A DNA stretch of 64,000 nucleotides from Platycnemis pennipes (Eukaryota > Arthropoda > Insecta > Odonata > Platycnemididae), in NCBI GenBank assembly GCA_933228895.1, contig OW121857.1, positions 5,456,001 through 5,520,000 on the forward strand, in the 5' to 3' direction. This document shows positions 1-11,898 of this stretch, piece after piece. The notes under the pieces are model-generated. The model had not been told where the DNA came from. It searched no databases and saw only the letters and a list, made by a program, of their open reading frames with translations. The translations under genes and the position numbers were made by a program. Each line of letters opens with the position of its first letter. Positions within the stretch are counted from its first letter, which is position 1.

Positions 1-1040
1 GAAGCAGTTCTCCTCCTGATTCTCCAATCGGCTATCTGTTTTACCCTATTGACTGTCTTGATTCTTGGGGCCTTTATTCCACAGCTACATTTACTTCGTC
101 CCCAGATAAATGTTGTCATCCTCATCATTCCATATGCTAAAGTCATCTCACGCTTAAGGGTTATTTTAATTCAACTTTGCCGGACGTTTCGTGAGGATTC
201 GCCAGTGTTCGCCCAGTGAGGGTTGGGGAGCCTCATGCACTGGGTCCAGTGAATGGGAGGCTGTGGAGGGAGGTGCATTAAGCCGTCGAGGAGGTTTTAG
301 ATGAGGGTGTGGAGGGAGGGAGGGTTCCGCGGGAAATTTATCGTCCACCAGGGCGCGCTTGTCCGAAGCACGGGAACTGGTTTCGTCCGAAAAAGAGAAA
401 ACAAATGCCTCAAGCAGTTCCGAAGCGCTCGAAAGAGATCGGAGAGCTGGGAGGGATGGGCAGGGCAGGGAAAAGGTTTGGTTGGTTGTTGATCTCGTCG
501 TAACCGCCGCTCTTGCGATCACAAAATATTCCCTTCCCCCCCCCCCTCCGGCGAACGCCCGTCATTAATCGCTATTCTATTAAATACCGCCCATTGCATT
601 CGAGCCCGGAGACGGACGGAACCTTTGGGAATAATGACTAAATGGATTACTCGGATGAAGGTGGAAGGGAAGATGTTTTCACTTGCTCACGGAGATTGCG
701 CTGCTCGCGGCGCAAATATTCATTTATTCCATTTAACAGTTCATTTCTATTTCTGCGATGGGGAAACATTTTAAAAATGCCCGCCAATGCCCGGTAATGT
801 AAAAATACATGGACGCATAATTTTTGAGCAATGAATTATTTATGCAAATCTGTCTCCTTAAGGGGAAAGACACACCCTGCTTGATGATTGGGACAAGCCC
901 TCTTCCACCCTGGAGCAGCCGCTGTTGATAATAATTTACCATGAATTTATATCCGCGATCCGTAGGCAAGTAGGTTTGTAAAAAAGTGGTCTGGTGCAGT
1001 CCTACAATTGATTTCCCGATCAAGTTTTTTCTGCTATAAA
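1..1040. other. no gene recognised; GC-rich block
   Basis: Roughly 160-620 is clearly more GC- and CpG-rich than its surroundings and is not repeated elsewhere in the window. Open frames occur on both strands but none resembles a known protein or has a convincing splice context. The rest is AT-rich with no repeat match seen. Confidence 0.4.
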
Positions 1041-1727
1041 TCTACATGTACAGCTACATCCACACGATACCCTGCAAGCCACCGCGAGGGTGTGTTACAG
1101 AGGGTGAAGATCACCAAGCATGCACTACCAACATGCAAACAAGCAACTATAGGATCTCATGCTACTAGATTGTAAGTATCTAGAGTATTTAAGGTATTAA
1201 TACATGTATCATGCACTACAGACTACTCTAAAATATTTCCCCTACCTATCCCTTTGCTATGCTGCCTATTCTGTTCTCTTATAGTACGGGGGAAAAATGA
1301 CATTTTGAACCTAGCAGTACGACAATCTATCTCTCTAATCTTATATATCTGGTCGAATCTAGCATAATACGCTGGTGTTTTAAATATGTGCCTAACAACT
1401 TCAGTAAAGCTATCCGATTGAAATTTCTCTAATAGATTCAATCTGTACTTTAACCCACGCTCTGATAATGATTCCCTACCTAATTCTTGTATTAATTCTG
1501 AAATACTACTCAACCTATCGCAACACCTTTTAACGAACCTAGCTGCTCTACGCTGCACACTGTCTAGTTCTCTGATCAAACCTATTACATTAGGATCCCA
1601 TACACTGGCTACATACTCAAGGTGGGGCCTAACTAGTGAAAAGTAACATCGCTCTCTTGTCTTCTCATCACATTTCCCAAGTACTCTTTTTATAAATCCT
1701 AGCTTTCTCTTCGCTCGGCCACATATG
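1041..1727 (-). mobile_element. LINE-A copy 1, 5'-truncated
   Basis: Read on the minus strand, this copy ends with the LINE-A 3' UTR, the 3' hairpin (CCCTGC-type stem) and the TAGATG-like tail at 1041-1080. The coding part runs open from about 1727 to the stop at 1223 with RT C-terminal motifs: AKRKLGFIKRVLGKCDEK, LVRPHLEYVASVWDP, QRRAARFVKRCC and EIDCRTARFKMSFFPR. It starts inside the region just after the RT palm, so there is no endonuclease or catalytic RT core. The open frame continues upstream of 1727 into sequence unrelated to other copies, which marks the truncation point. It is the best-preserved LINE-A coding remnant here. Jockey/CR1-like assignment rests on these motifs and the non-poly(A) tail. 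Confidence 0.85.
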
Positions 1728-2437
1728 TGGGGATATGTACCTAAAATTTTTTTGACTATTTTGTCTTTAATAAATCTCTCAAAATAATGAATGCCTGTCA
1801 AAAAAGTGACGAATTCCGTATTGAGCACGGAGAGATAATGGTACGTCCGTTCTACTTGTGCCTTTAGTATTTGTAATTTACCTACTCCCCTCACTTAATG
1901 GAAGGTCAGCAGAAAATATTTAGGCGAGTATTATGAGCACATACACAAATAACATCGTCTTGGGTAAGTACCTACTGGTATAATGCGGAGGTGAAAATTT
2001 ACTCTCAACGTGCGTTACTCTGGTTTTCTCGTTTTTCATGACTGGAAGAATTGCTTAAGTGAGAATGGTGTTAATTTGTAAATAGATCTTATATTTCATT
2101 TAAAAAATATGCAATGGTATTCTTTGAAATCTCTTGTCTTCATCGCGGGTTGGCTAAGAAAAATGTCTCAAGGTGAGCATTTTCTTTCCTTGGCCTATAT
2201 AATGGAAAGGAAAAGGCAAAACATTAGTGATAAAATATTTCAAAAATGTTTGCGATCGGGAAACTTGTTCTCAATTCTGTAAAGACATTTGAAAGAATTG
2301 TTTTCACAGCGTAGGTTTCACGGGCACCATCTCATATATGTAATCATTAACTCATTCTTTTCAAATCTATTTTATGATTTCTCTGTGGCAATATGCACGT
2401 AGCCAATCCATACAAATCGATTCAACAAGAAGGAACA
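1728..2437. other. no feature recognised
   Basis: AT-rich sequence between LINE-A1 and the foldback. A GTAAGT string at about 1964 resembles a donor but no exon-like reading frame leads to it. Confidence 0.4.
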
Positions 2438-2448
2438 AGTTTAATGGA

Positions 2449-2666
2449 GAGGGCTTCCGGGTGTTGTCTTGTCCCTGGGTGACAACAGTTTCTCCAGCCA
2501 TCCTGCTGGAGTCTTCAGGTTAGAAATTCAGATCTTCTGACCTGAAGGCGCCAGCTGGATGGCTGGAGATACTATTGTCACCCTGAGACAAGACAACATG
2601 GAGGATCACCCGGAAAACCCTCTTCACTGATGATAAACCCCGCGGAAACTTCAGATCCAAGGAAGG
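2449..2666. repeat. palindromic foldback element with 11-bp duplication
   Basis: From 2449 to 2624 the sequence folds back on itself. The left arm (CTTCCGGGTG, TTGTCTTGTC, GGGTGACAA, CTCCAGCCATCC, CTTCAGGT) is matched in reverse complement by the right arm (ACCTGAAG, GGATGGCTGGAG, TTGTCACCC, GACAAGACAA, CACCCGGAA). The 218-bp unit is bracketed by perfect AGTTTAATGGA repeats at 2438-2448 and 2667-2677; the similarity extends to 17 of 19 bases. That is what a target-site duplication looks like. No coding capacity is seen and no second copy occurs in the window. Confidence 0.75.
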
Positions 2667-2677
2667 AGTTTAATGGA

Positions 2678-4545
2678 CTCTAATGGAGAAATTAGTTGAT
2701 ATGGATAGATTCAGCCTCACAGTGGCATTACACTATGGAATAATTTACCTAGTTCTAAAATTATCTGGATGTCAATTTGGAGTTTAGGATTGCATTTTTA
2801 GCTTTGGAAAACTAGTAATTAAAGTTGAGTTCGTGACTGGCACGATTGTTTTCCTAATCATACGCAATTTTTCACGTTCGGTACCGAGCACTTGTTAGTA
2901 TTCTTTTTTTTTAATCTACAGAATTTTTTTGAATTTATGCTTTGCATTACTTCTACATTATACTGTTAACGTAACCCGCAATAACTAGTATACTTGGCAT
3001 CCAATTCCTTAAAATAACATTCATTGACATGGTCATAGTAATGAAATAAGAGGCCAAATAGTGAATTTCCTATCTATTCTATTATCTCAATCGCTAATGG
3101 ATTATCTTCATATCCAACGTTGACGGATTTAACTGGCTCTAGGATTCCATTTATTCACCATATAATATCAGCGCGATGCTTAATGAAGAATTAATGCACT
3201 TTATGTAATTCATGTATGCGAAGGAATGCTTTCCAATCGTGCAGACAACAAAAGTGATGCCCGCAAAAACTATACACTCTGTAGTTTAAAAAATGGTTAA
3301 ATGAATTCAAGAAAGTTGTTTACCGTGGAAATTATGATTATTAATAGATTTGAAAGGATAGTTTTTAGATGATGTACAGAGAAAGTGTGTTATTAATGGA
3401 AGCGATCGGAACGTTATTAGGTGAACTATGTAGTGAAGGGAAAAAGATGTATCCCTTCATTTTAAGAAAAAAAATAGTTCCTGTTATGGTTTTTTGATGT
3501 TTGAGAAGTAGTTTAAGATAAGAAAAAGGTTCAGATTTACACTAAGAACTCTGTAAACTGCCAGTAAAAATTTTCTTGTGCATCCGATTCAGACAATACC
3601 AAATCGGTTGGGTCTACATTATTTTGTCAATTGAAATGCCATTTGGTGGTGATTGGAATCTATTTAATCGTCTTCAAGATTGCAGTGCAACATCTGGTTT
3701 ATTAGCAAGATGGTATTATTCGTTAACGCTTTGCGATCATATTTTTTTATGTTTTGATTGGCGAAGTTATGCATTAAGATACTATTCATAGTAGCAGCAC
3801 CAAAAGATAAAATATTACACATCACAGAGAATTAAGATATCAGTAGTTTCGTGGAAGTATGAAAACCTCTTTGACATTAGTATTAGTAATTGATATGCAG
3901 TTGCTAAACTTTTATGAGGCCCCATTAATCCGAAATCCTACTTGGAGTGCATTAATTTCGCCCGATTCTAGTTACGTTTCTAGTACCGATTACAACCCCT
4001 CTCTCCTACTTTTGGAAGATTCTGCTCCCTAAAAGTGGTTCAGACAATGAATATACTCGTTATTAATGGTGAAAAATCACGTTATTGAGGTATTTAAACT
4101 GCTCATTTTAAATTTAGCTAAATAAAAAAACGTAAGGCTTGCGAGGCCGGTAGGTTAGCATGAATACCGCCTTGTCATTCAGCATTGTTGCCATTCAGAA
4201 ACGAGTTTTAACGCCGCCGTTTTACATGACGCTGGATATTGTGTGGTTTGATGGATAGCAGATGTGCAACGATAGTTGCATCGGGCAAAGAAAAAAACCG
4301 CATTGAAAACTTTTGAAACGCAAAAACAGTCTTGCGGAAAAATGATCCTGAACATAGACATACTACATCAATCTATGTGTTTTGCGACTATTTGATGCTG
4401 ATACAAGCTTTACAATTTATTGCGCCATGTGAAAAGGCCCTTCGTGCTTTAGAATAAAGGAGTGTGAAATATAGACCAAGCTATTGGCCAAGAAAGCTTA
4501 TTAATTGTAGTACATACCAATGACTATGAAATTGTACGTATTTTA
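2678..4545. other. AT-rich, no gene recognised
   Basis: Long AT-rich stretch with stops in all frames. The frame at 3576-3791 (71 codons) has no recognisable motif. No repeat match to the rest of the window was seen. Confidence 0.45.
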
Positions 4546-5061
4546 TGTATCTACATCCACATAATAACCTGCAAGCCGCCTCAAAGGTATGTGGCAGGTG
4601 TGGAATTCTCATCAAAAATGCACTACATATCATGGATTTAAAAGGTATTGGTATGTATTAATATATTAGTCTAAACTGCAATATTAAAAAAGATAAAAAT
4701 AGCAAACTACACATGCAAAAACGTGCTGATAGTTATGTTACCTTCAAGTCCTTACAACAACATGCTACTACCTATGCTATGGATTCAATCACTCGTATTG
4801 GACATATTTACCATTATTCATATCCCTAATTGTATGAGGGAAAAAGGACAATTTGAATCTGTCAGTTCGGCAATCAATTTCTCTAATTTTGTAATTATGG
4901 TTCAGCCTACCATAGTAAGTTGGGGTTCGCAAAATATTTTAAACGTCATCACTGAAAATATGGTCTTGGAATTTGTTTAAGAGATTAAGTCTAAATTTTA
5001 ACCTGCGATCTGAAAATGATAACCATTTTAATTCATGTAATAGACTGGTTACACTAATATA

Positions 5062-6019
5062 CAGGGTGCATTCCGAAAGTAATGCAATTGTATTTCCCGC
5101 GCAGCTCCTATTGGTCGGAGTGGGATCGGATCACTTTGAGTAGGTGGCGGGGACGCTAAGCTTTGCCGCAAAACCAATCTTAGTGCTCTCCAAGCTGTGG
5201 AAGCGGCAGGACATCAGTTATTGTAAACCTCTGCACGCCGACCGTGTCACGGAAAAAATGGATTCGACGATCGAGCAACGTTACGCGATTAAGTTTTGTG
5301 CTAAACTGAAAAAATCTCTTGAGGAGACTAAAAAAATAATTTATGAGGCTTACGGGAACTCTATTCCTCTACTCTGTCCTACTCACAATTTTTGAGATGG
5401 TTAAAGTGGCACACAAACTCTAGGTGGCACACCAACCAGTCCCCCAAGCACAAAAAGGCAAGAATGAGCAAGTCAAAAGTGAAAACAATGCTCATTGTCT
5501 TTTTCGACTGCAAAAGAGTGGTCCATAAGGAGTTTGTTCCTCAAGGACAGACATTTAATGCTGCCTATTACGTGGATGTGTTCGGAAGGCTCCGAAAAAG
5601 GGTCGTCAGGGCGAGAAAAGACATCTCCACTACCTGGCAACTCCCATCACGACAACGCTCCTTGCCACAACGCACTACGAGTCCGCGAGTTCCTGGCCAA
5701 ACACAAGTTGCCAATGCTGCTCCACTCCCCCATAGTCCTGACGTCACCCCAGCAGACTTCTTTTTGTTCCTTTGGATTAAATCAGCCCTGAAATGAACCC
5801 GTTTTTCGTCCATAGAAGAAATCCAATCAGCCGTGACGAAGACCTTGCGAGAGGTCACCAAAGACGCCTTCCAGGGCGCGTACGGGTCATGGCAGAGTTG
5901 TTGGAAAAAATGTGTTGAGGGCCGAGGACAGTACTTTGAAGAATTTAAGTGTTTGCGCAAATCTGTTCAATAAATTATTTAAAAAAATATTAATTGCATT
6001 ACTTTCGGAACGAACCCTG
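5062..6019 (+). mobile_element. mariner DNA transposon, internally deleted
   Basis: Inverted termini about 28 bp long at 5062-5090 and 5992-6019 (left CAGGGTGCATTCCGAAAGTA; the right end in reverse complement reads CAGGGTTCGTTCCGAAAGTA) are flanked by TA dinucleotides at 5060-5061 and 6020-6021, the canonical mariner target duplication. At 958 bp it is shorter than the usual ~1.3 kb. The missing part lies between the N-terminal helix-turn-helix region and the catalytic domain. It sits inside LINE-B1, so it inserted after that LINE copy. Confidence 0.92.
5258..5972 (+). pseudogene. mariner transposase, broken
   Basis: The ATG at 5258 opens an N-terminal stretch (IEQRYAIKFCAKLKKS, then KIIYEAYGN) typical of mariner transposases. 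An internal deletion follows near 5350-5460. Coding similarity resumes with KTMLIVFFDCKRVVHKEFVP, then shifts frame near 5635 into HDNAPCHNALRVREFLAKHK, which carries the second catalytic Asp. The HSPDVTPADFFLF block carrying the third Asp lies in a different frame. The C-terminus (EIQSAVTKTLREVTKDAF) ends at 5972. The first catalytic Asp region is missing. Deletion plus frameshifts mean no active enzyme; the protein would have catalysed cut-and-paste transposition at TA. Confidence 0.9.
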
Positions 6020-6233
6020 TAGTTATCGTACCGTCCCTGCGTAAATCTTGCCGATCTTCGCTGCGCACGTTCAAGTTCGTTATTTAGACCGATTTCGTAG
6101 GGATCCCATACACTGGCAGTATATTCCAAGTGAGGTCTAACAGGGGAAAAGTAGCTGATTTCTCGTACACGTTCACGTATGTGTTTACCCCAGGAAAGAG
6201 CATGTGTCAGTCTTATTCCAAGATATTTAATTA

Positions 6234-6970
6234 TTATAAGAGAAAAGAAAATGATATAAAAGTATAATACGAACTGCTTAAGACGAAATTTCGGTCATCT
6301 TTCTATTTTGATTCTTATAAATCAATATAGAATTAAAGTAGTAGGTATCCACCTGTAAAATGTTCAAAACAGTCGTTATTTTCTCTGGACTTTTCTGATA
6401 ATCTGACATCCAAGCTGAAAGGCCACAATGCGAATTCTCATGCCAGAGTCACGGAGATTTTAGTTTCCACTTATTTCGCGACGGCTCCCGAGATAAAAAC
6501 GCTATTTTCCTCGCCTTTCAACGCTGTCATTCAGATCCTTTAGCCCTTGGGGCAGAATGTTCCGCCCCCCAATGGCCCCGGGCGAAGTCGAGGAGGAACA
6601 ATCAAGGCTCAGCATCTGAGAGATGGTAACACTGCCGTCGTCGGCTGGGCAACCGAGATGCCCCGAGGGAGACATTATCTTTTGGGCGCAAGGACTCCAC
6701 CGGAGCAATTATGGAGGCGCTTTTTGGATGCTCTGAATGCGATTCACTTATTGTTAATATCCGTGGCTTTTTATTCACTGAAATTCGTTCTCTTTTTTTG
6801 TTAAGTCACCTTTTGCGGGTTGTGCGAATGCTATTTCTTTTACGGAATATATATTTCGGTAACGTTCCGCTGTGATCTGGAGGTTTGATAGTCAAAGTTG
6901 AACTATCCATATCTTTATTTTTCTTAAATTATCACTAATGTTTGACAATTGATATCGCGTGTTTGGCTAT
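6234..6970. other. no gene recognised; GC-rich patch at 6530-6720
   Basis: Mostly AT-rich. The GC-rich patch 6530-6720 is open on both strands and is preceded on + by a TTCAG/TTTAG acceptor-like site near 6533, but no frame stands out and no strong donor follows. It may be a conserved non-coding block or an exon; the sequence does not decide. Confidence 0.3.
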
Positions 6971-7673
6971 TCATCATCATCATCATCATTGGTCAACAAT
7001 CCTAGGATTGGTTTGACGCATGTCCTCCACTCGATTCTTCTGTCGGCCAACCTCTTCATATTAACGTAGTTCCTCACTTTCACGTCCTTTACGACCTGTT
7101 CTACGTAACTCATACGAGGCCTGCCTTTTCCATTCTTCCCGTTCACTTTTCACGCGGCGATAGTCTTCATCAGGCCATAGTGTCTTAAGATGTGGTTGAT
7201 TAAGTTGTCCCTTCTTTTTTTTATAGTTTTCAGCAGACTTCTCTTTTCACCCACTCTTCTTAGGACTTCTTCATTTGTCACTCGGTAGATCCATTTTATC
7301 TTCATCATTCTTCGAAAGCACCATATTTCGAATGCTTCCACCCTTTTCTTCTCCGCTGCTCTCATCGTCCATGCCTCACTGCCGTAACGAAACATGCTCC
7401 AGATATATGTTCTGATAAACTGTTTCCTTAATTCTATGTTTGTATTTCCAGCTGTAAGCTTGGCTATTCAACCGAACTTTTATTGAATACGTGCAGTAAG
7501 ACACTTGATTTTTTCTTAGGATGACTTTTCATATTAGCGTATCCACTTTGCCTCAGACATAAACTGGTGCAATGTGGATCGGTAGTATTCACTTTGGAGG
7601 ATTTGTGAGTTGCAGTGCTCCACTGCTATCTTCTTATGAATCGTCTCACTCACTCACTCAGTGATTCGACATC
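6971..7673 (-). mobile_element. R family (RTE-like LINE) copy 1, chimeric 5' part
   Basis: On the minus strand the end is a (GAT)n run at 6971-6990 following the conserved terminus that encodes IEWRAASNQS-like residues. The coding remnant at 7150-7440 has FRYGSEAWTMRAAEKKRVEA, IWCFRRMMKIKW and GEKRSLLKT, the C-terminal region of RTE-like endonuclease/RT proteins. Upstream (about 7442-7673) is a non-coding segment shared only with R copy 2, joined at the same base in both. Confidence 0.8.
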
Positions 7674-8107
7674 TGATCGCGAAATTCCCAAGCCTCCGAA
7701 AGGGACGCTTAAAAGCTATCGCGATCGGTGGCCTCGCGCAACAGTGGAGAGAGTAAATCTGACGTCTTAAAGGAACTGAGATCAGCTTTCAGGGCACGAG
7801 ATTGGCACACGGCCGGAATACATTAAAATGTTAAGCGACGCATCAGAGGTTCCTTCGTTACATAAGGCCACGTGCTCGAGGGAGCGGAGAATTCAATTCA
7901 TGCGTCGTTCCGCTATTAAAACGTTTGAAACAATTGAATTGCTCATTCCGTTGCACGCCTACAACCCTCGAAAACCCCCACGAGCCGACTCAAACTGACC
8001 CAGAAAAAGTCGCGATCAACGGCATCAACTATTTCATACCGGCAAACGCAGAGTTCCAACTGATCTCATTCTTTGGCGACCTTTTACTCAAATACATTAA
8101 TGTACTT
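7674..8107. other. no feature recognised
   Basis: Moderate GC, unique in the window. The open frame from 7925 has no motif and runs into the LINE-B2 boundary. Confidence 0.4.
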
Positions 8108-9093
8108 AAGTTGTGTACAGGGAAATATTAAGCCCAAACGATAAGGAATATTTAAATGATGACGTACAAGCAATTGATAAAAGGTGTGATACATGGCAGT
8201 TAGAATTAAATTTTAAAAAATGTGCAGTAATGAATTTTTGGAAAAAGAATAGTTCTCCTCCTAGCACTTACAAAATAAGTAATATATAAATAACAAACGT
8301 GGAATCCGTTAAATATGTTAGACTAAGACTGACATGATTTTTCCTGGGGTAAACACATGCGTGAAATAATGGGTCAAGCTAATCGTAGACTGGGATTCAT
8401 CAAAAGAGTATTGGGTAAATGTGACGATCATGTAATAGAAATCAGCTACTTTTCCCTTGTTAGACCTCATTTGGAATATGCTGCCAGTGTATGGTATCCC
8501 TACGTAATCGGTCTAAATAACGAACTAGAACGTGTGTAGCGAAGATCGGCAAAATTTGTAAAGGGCCGGTATGATAACCTAATTAGCGTAACCAAACTAT
8601 CAATGAATTAAATTGGGAGTCATTGTCAGATCGCAGGTTTAAATTTAGACTTAATCTCTTAAATAAATTCCAAGACATTATTTTCAGTGATTATTTTGAA
8701 AATATTTTGCGAACCCCAACTTACTATGGTAGACTGGACCATAATCATAAAATTAGAGAAATTGATTGCCGAACTGATAGATTCAAAATGTCCTTTTTTC
8801 CTCGTACTATTAGGGATACGAATTACGGTAAATACGTGCAATCGGAGGGTAGCAATGGATAGTATTGGTAGCTGCATGTTGCTATGAGGACTTAAAGCTA
8901 ACCCTACTAACAGAATGTTTTTGTATGTTTACTTTGCAATTTCCATCTTTTTTAAATAGTGAGGTTTAGAACAGTATATAAATACTAATCTTTTTTTATG
9001 AATGATATGTAGTTCATGTTTGGTGAGAATTCACCCCCTGCCACACACCTTTTGGTGGCTTGCAGGGTATTATGTAGATGTAGAAGTAGAAAT
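8108..9093 (+). mobile_element. LINE-B copy 2, longest LINE-B
   Basis: It begins close to the end of the RT palm: in one frame VVYREILSPNDKEYLNDD leads to CDTWQLELNFKKC, the region following the FADD box and the LN-x-x-KC motif of non-LTR RTs. It continues through MREIMGQANRRLGFIKRVLG, SLVRPHLEYAASVWYP and TYYGRLDH to the FPRTIRD region, then the 3' UTR, the hairpin at about 9034-9066 and a TAGATG tail at about 9074-9093. Several in-frame stops and small indels make it non-functional. Confidence 0.85.
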
Positions 9094-10162
9094 AACGAAA
9101 ATAGCTGAGTTTTCTTTATAAAAAATTTTTGGGTAGCAAATAATAGTAATAATGGTTACGAGGTTCTCCTTCAGCATATGCATTTCAAAGATATCGATCT
9201 TGCACCTTATGAAGTCTCGTGTTGATAACTTGAGAAGCGTTTGAAAAATTAGCGTTCAAAATGAAGCTACCGTTTTACGAGCGCCAAAAACCGTGCTTTT
9301 TTTCATACATAGCCAAATAAAAAATTCGTTGATTCGGTGAAGAAGCGCTGATGGAACTTACAGAACGTATAAATAAATTTTATTTCACTTTGTGTATTTC
9401 ATTGCAATCGATGAATAAGTTATTGAGATAGAGCACTTCAAACTCGAGTATCTCGTCTTCTGGCATGGACAGTAATGGTTTAAATCGGGTTCACACACAT
9501 GCGAAAGGTACATCAACCCCCTCGCATATTGAACTCAATTTGCAATCAATTTGGATTTTTCTATGCCTACGAAATATTTTTTTCACCTCACCCTGTGTGA
9601 TTGCACTAATTACTGCATATGGCACAAGCACGCTTTGTAGATACCATTAAAAATCACTACGGTAGCATTGAGATATTTATGCGTTAAGTTAATAGGCACT
9701 GGGTCAGTGGGTTATGTGAGCAAGTCAACTATTTGGATCGGCCATTACAAATGTTATTACTCCCTTCAGTTAACCTTTAACTACTAAGTTACGCCATCAG
9801 TACCAGTAAAGTGAGGTCCCTCAGAAAAATTTGAATTCTAACATTTACGACAGCGCTTAAAGTGAAAAAACTGGTCGCCCTATAACCTGGTGCAACTTAC
9901 TGCATTATTGCACAACAATCTTACATTTAAGAGGTTGATTTGTGTTCGTATCACTCCCCATTCTCTGCAATGGGTCCTTAGGCCGGTTGGAAGAAGTGTA
10001 CTTCAATCATGATTAAGTCAGTGTTCTTCAGCAACGCTCCGAATCAACAGTACCTAACCCTTCCTACACGTCATCTACTCTCCAGAATGCAGGCATACTA
10101 CCCAAAGCATGAGAAGAACGAGGCACACAGAATAATGAACACCCACTACATATTACAAGTAC
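9094..10162. other. no feature recognised
   Basis: AT-rich unique sequence; short open frames without motifs. The frame at 10009 only becomes meaningful when it enters LINE-B3. Confidence 0.45.
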
Positions 10163-11046
10163 TTGTTGCGAATTTATGGAAAAAGAATTGCTCTCCTCCT
10201 AGCTCTTACAAAATAAGTAATACTGAATTAACAAACGTGGAATACATTAAATATCTTGGAATAAGACTGACACATGATCTTTCCTGTGGTAAACACGTAC
10301 GTGAAATAGTGGGTCAAGCGAATCGCAAAATGGGATTCATCAAAAGAGTATTGGGTAAATGTGACGATCATGTACGAGAAATCAGCTACTTTTCCCTTGT
10401 TAGACCTCATTTGGAATATGCTGCCAGTGTATGGGGTCCCTATGAAATCGGTCTAAATAACGAACTTGAACGTGTGCAGCGAAGATCGGCAAGATCTGTA
10501 AAGGGACCGTACGATAACTTTATCAGCGTAACCAGTCTATTAAATGAATTAAAATGGGAATAATTGTCAAATCGCAGTTTGAAATTTAGACTTGACCTCT
10601 TAAGTAAATTCCAAGACAAATTGCAAGACAATATTTTCAGTATTGATGTTAAAAATATATTGCGAACCCCAACTAACTATGGTAGACTGGACCATAATCG
10701 CAACATTAGAGAAATTGATTGCCGAACTGACAGATTCAAAATTTTCTTCTCTCCTCGTACTATTAGGGATATGAATAACGGTAAATATATCCAGTACCAG
10801 TGTAGCAATGGATAACATTGGTACCTTCATATTGGTATTAGGACTTGAAGCTAACCCAACTAACAGCATGTTTTTGCATGTTGCTTTGCTATTTGTATCT
10901 TTTTTTAAATAGTATAGTTTAGAACAGTATATAAATACTAATCATTTTTTATGCATCATATGTAGTGCATGGTTGGTGAGAAATCACCCCCTGCCGTACA
11001 CATTTGTGGTGGCTTGCAGGGTATTATGTAGATGTAGATGTAGAGA
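10163..11046 (+). mobile_element. LINE-B copy 3
   Basis: It starts at the WKKNCSPPSSYKISN segment and runs through KYLGIRLTHDLSCGKHVREI, ANRKMGFIKRVLGKCDDH, SLVRPHLEYAASVWGP and ERVQRRSARSVKG, then a stop at 10561 and continuation in frame to PRTIRDMNNG. The 3' UTR, the hairpin CCCTGCCGTACACATTTGTG...GCAGGG and a TAGATG repeat close the copy. 5'-truncated. It is the best continuous LINE-B reading frame (to 10563). Confidence 0.88.
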
Positions 11047-11691
11047 ACAGAAGAGTAGGCAAAAGCCACTGTAGGAAAAACACATGACCTGACTTGGGCA
11101 ACTGCGATAAAGGTGCGAACTTTGGATGTCCACTTGAGATAATCCCGTTAAAAGCTGCTGGAAAGCAAAAGATTTGGCACTGAGCAAGAAGTGTGATCGT
11201 TAATCCTGCTGATTAGTGTATTGAAAGCAGAGCAAAAAAGCCAGGGCGGTGAAACTGTAATTGAAAGTGGAGTTCGAGGCGATCGATAACTGCGCTTCGA
11301 TGATTTCACTCCTGCGTATCGGGTTAATTAACGCAACCCAAGACTACGATACGGTAAAAAGTTATGAAAGTAGGCAACCATGTTGCTGCAGAGCTGCTGA
11401 TTCATGCTTACTTGAGGAGGTAAAAGCCCAACTACATAGAGATACGGATGAAATGGAAAAATCACCCCAGCCATAAAGCCACAAATACTATGCATAGCTA
11501 ATCATTCCAGTAAACAAGAAGTGAGCAGTGCTTGTGTGATCTAATCGTCTTCGCACACGCCCAGGAGAGAATTTGGCACGACAATAAGCATTCTGCCATT
11601 GACAAAAGTGACGTAGAAGTTCGCTACTAAATAATTCCTCCGAAGACCTATACAATACATTTAAGGGCTACCAGACGATTGATGGGGTCGT
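11047..11691. other. no gene recognised
   Basis: Unique sequence with a modest open frame (11261-11476) that has no recognisable motif. Nothing else seen. Confidence 0.4.
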
Positions 11692-11760
11692 TGTGGCGTT
11701 GTGGGTACAGCACAGAGCTACTGACCGAAGGGTCCCGGGTTCAAATCCCGGGCAAGATCC
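11692..11760 (+). mobile_element. tRNA-like SINE head (S)
   Basis: A B-box GGTTCAAATCC with a CCCGG/CCGGG T-arm stem follows an A-box-like TGGCGTTGTGGG at the usual spacing. The acceptor stem does not pair well, so this is a tRNA-derived promoter rather than a tRNA gene. Downstream to about 11898 is anonymous body sequence. Confidence 0.55.
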
Positions 11761-11898
11761 TTTCTGGACACCCCCACCTAATAAAATCCTCGCGATTCGA
11801 TTTTCTGCGTGTGAGAACTTAGTAGAAAATCGTGGAAAGGAACGTGCCCCCCCCCTACCCTGAATCTGTGAGTTTCACACGCCTTTGGCTTAGTTTGA

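Larger units (their letters stand above)
4546..6233 (-). mobile_element. LINE-B copy 1, split by a mariner
   Basis: The 3' part of the element lies at 4546-5061 and the 5' part at 6020-6233, both on the minus strand. The parts join exactly in other LINE-B copies (for example near 10520 and 14815) once the mariner at 5062-6019 is removed. The tail with TAGATG units starts at about 4546. Coding remnants include a DNRLRSE/RPHLEYAA-type region at 6030-6150, with stops. The upstream end near 6233 corresponds to the segment before the GKHVREI-like motif. Confidence 0.85.
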
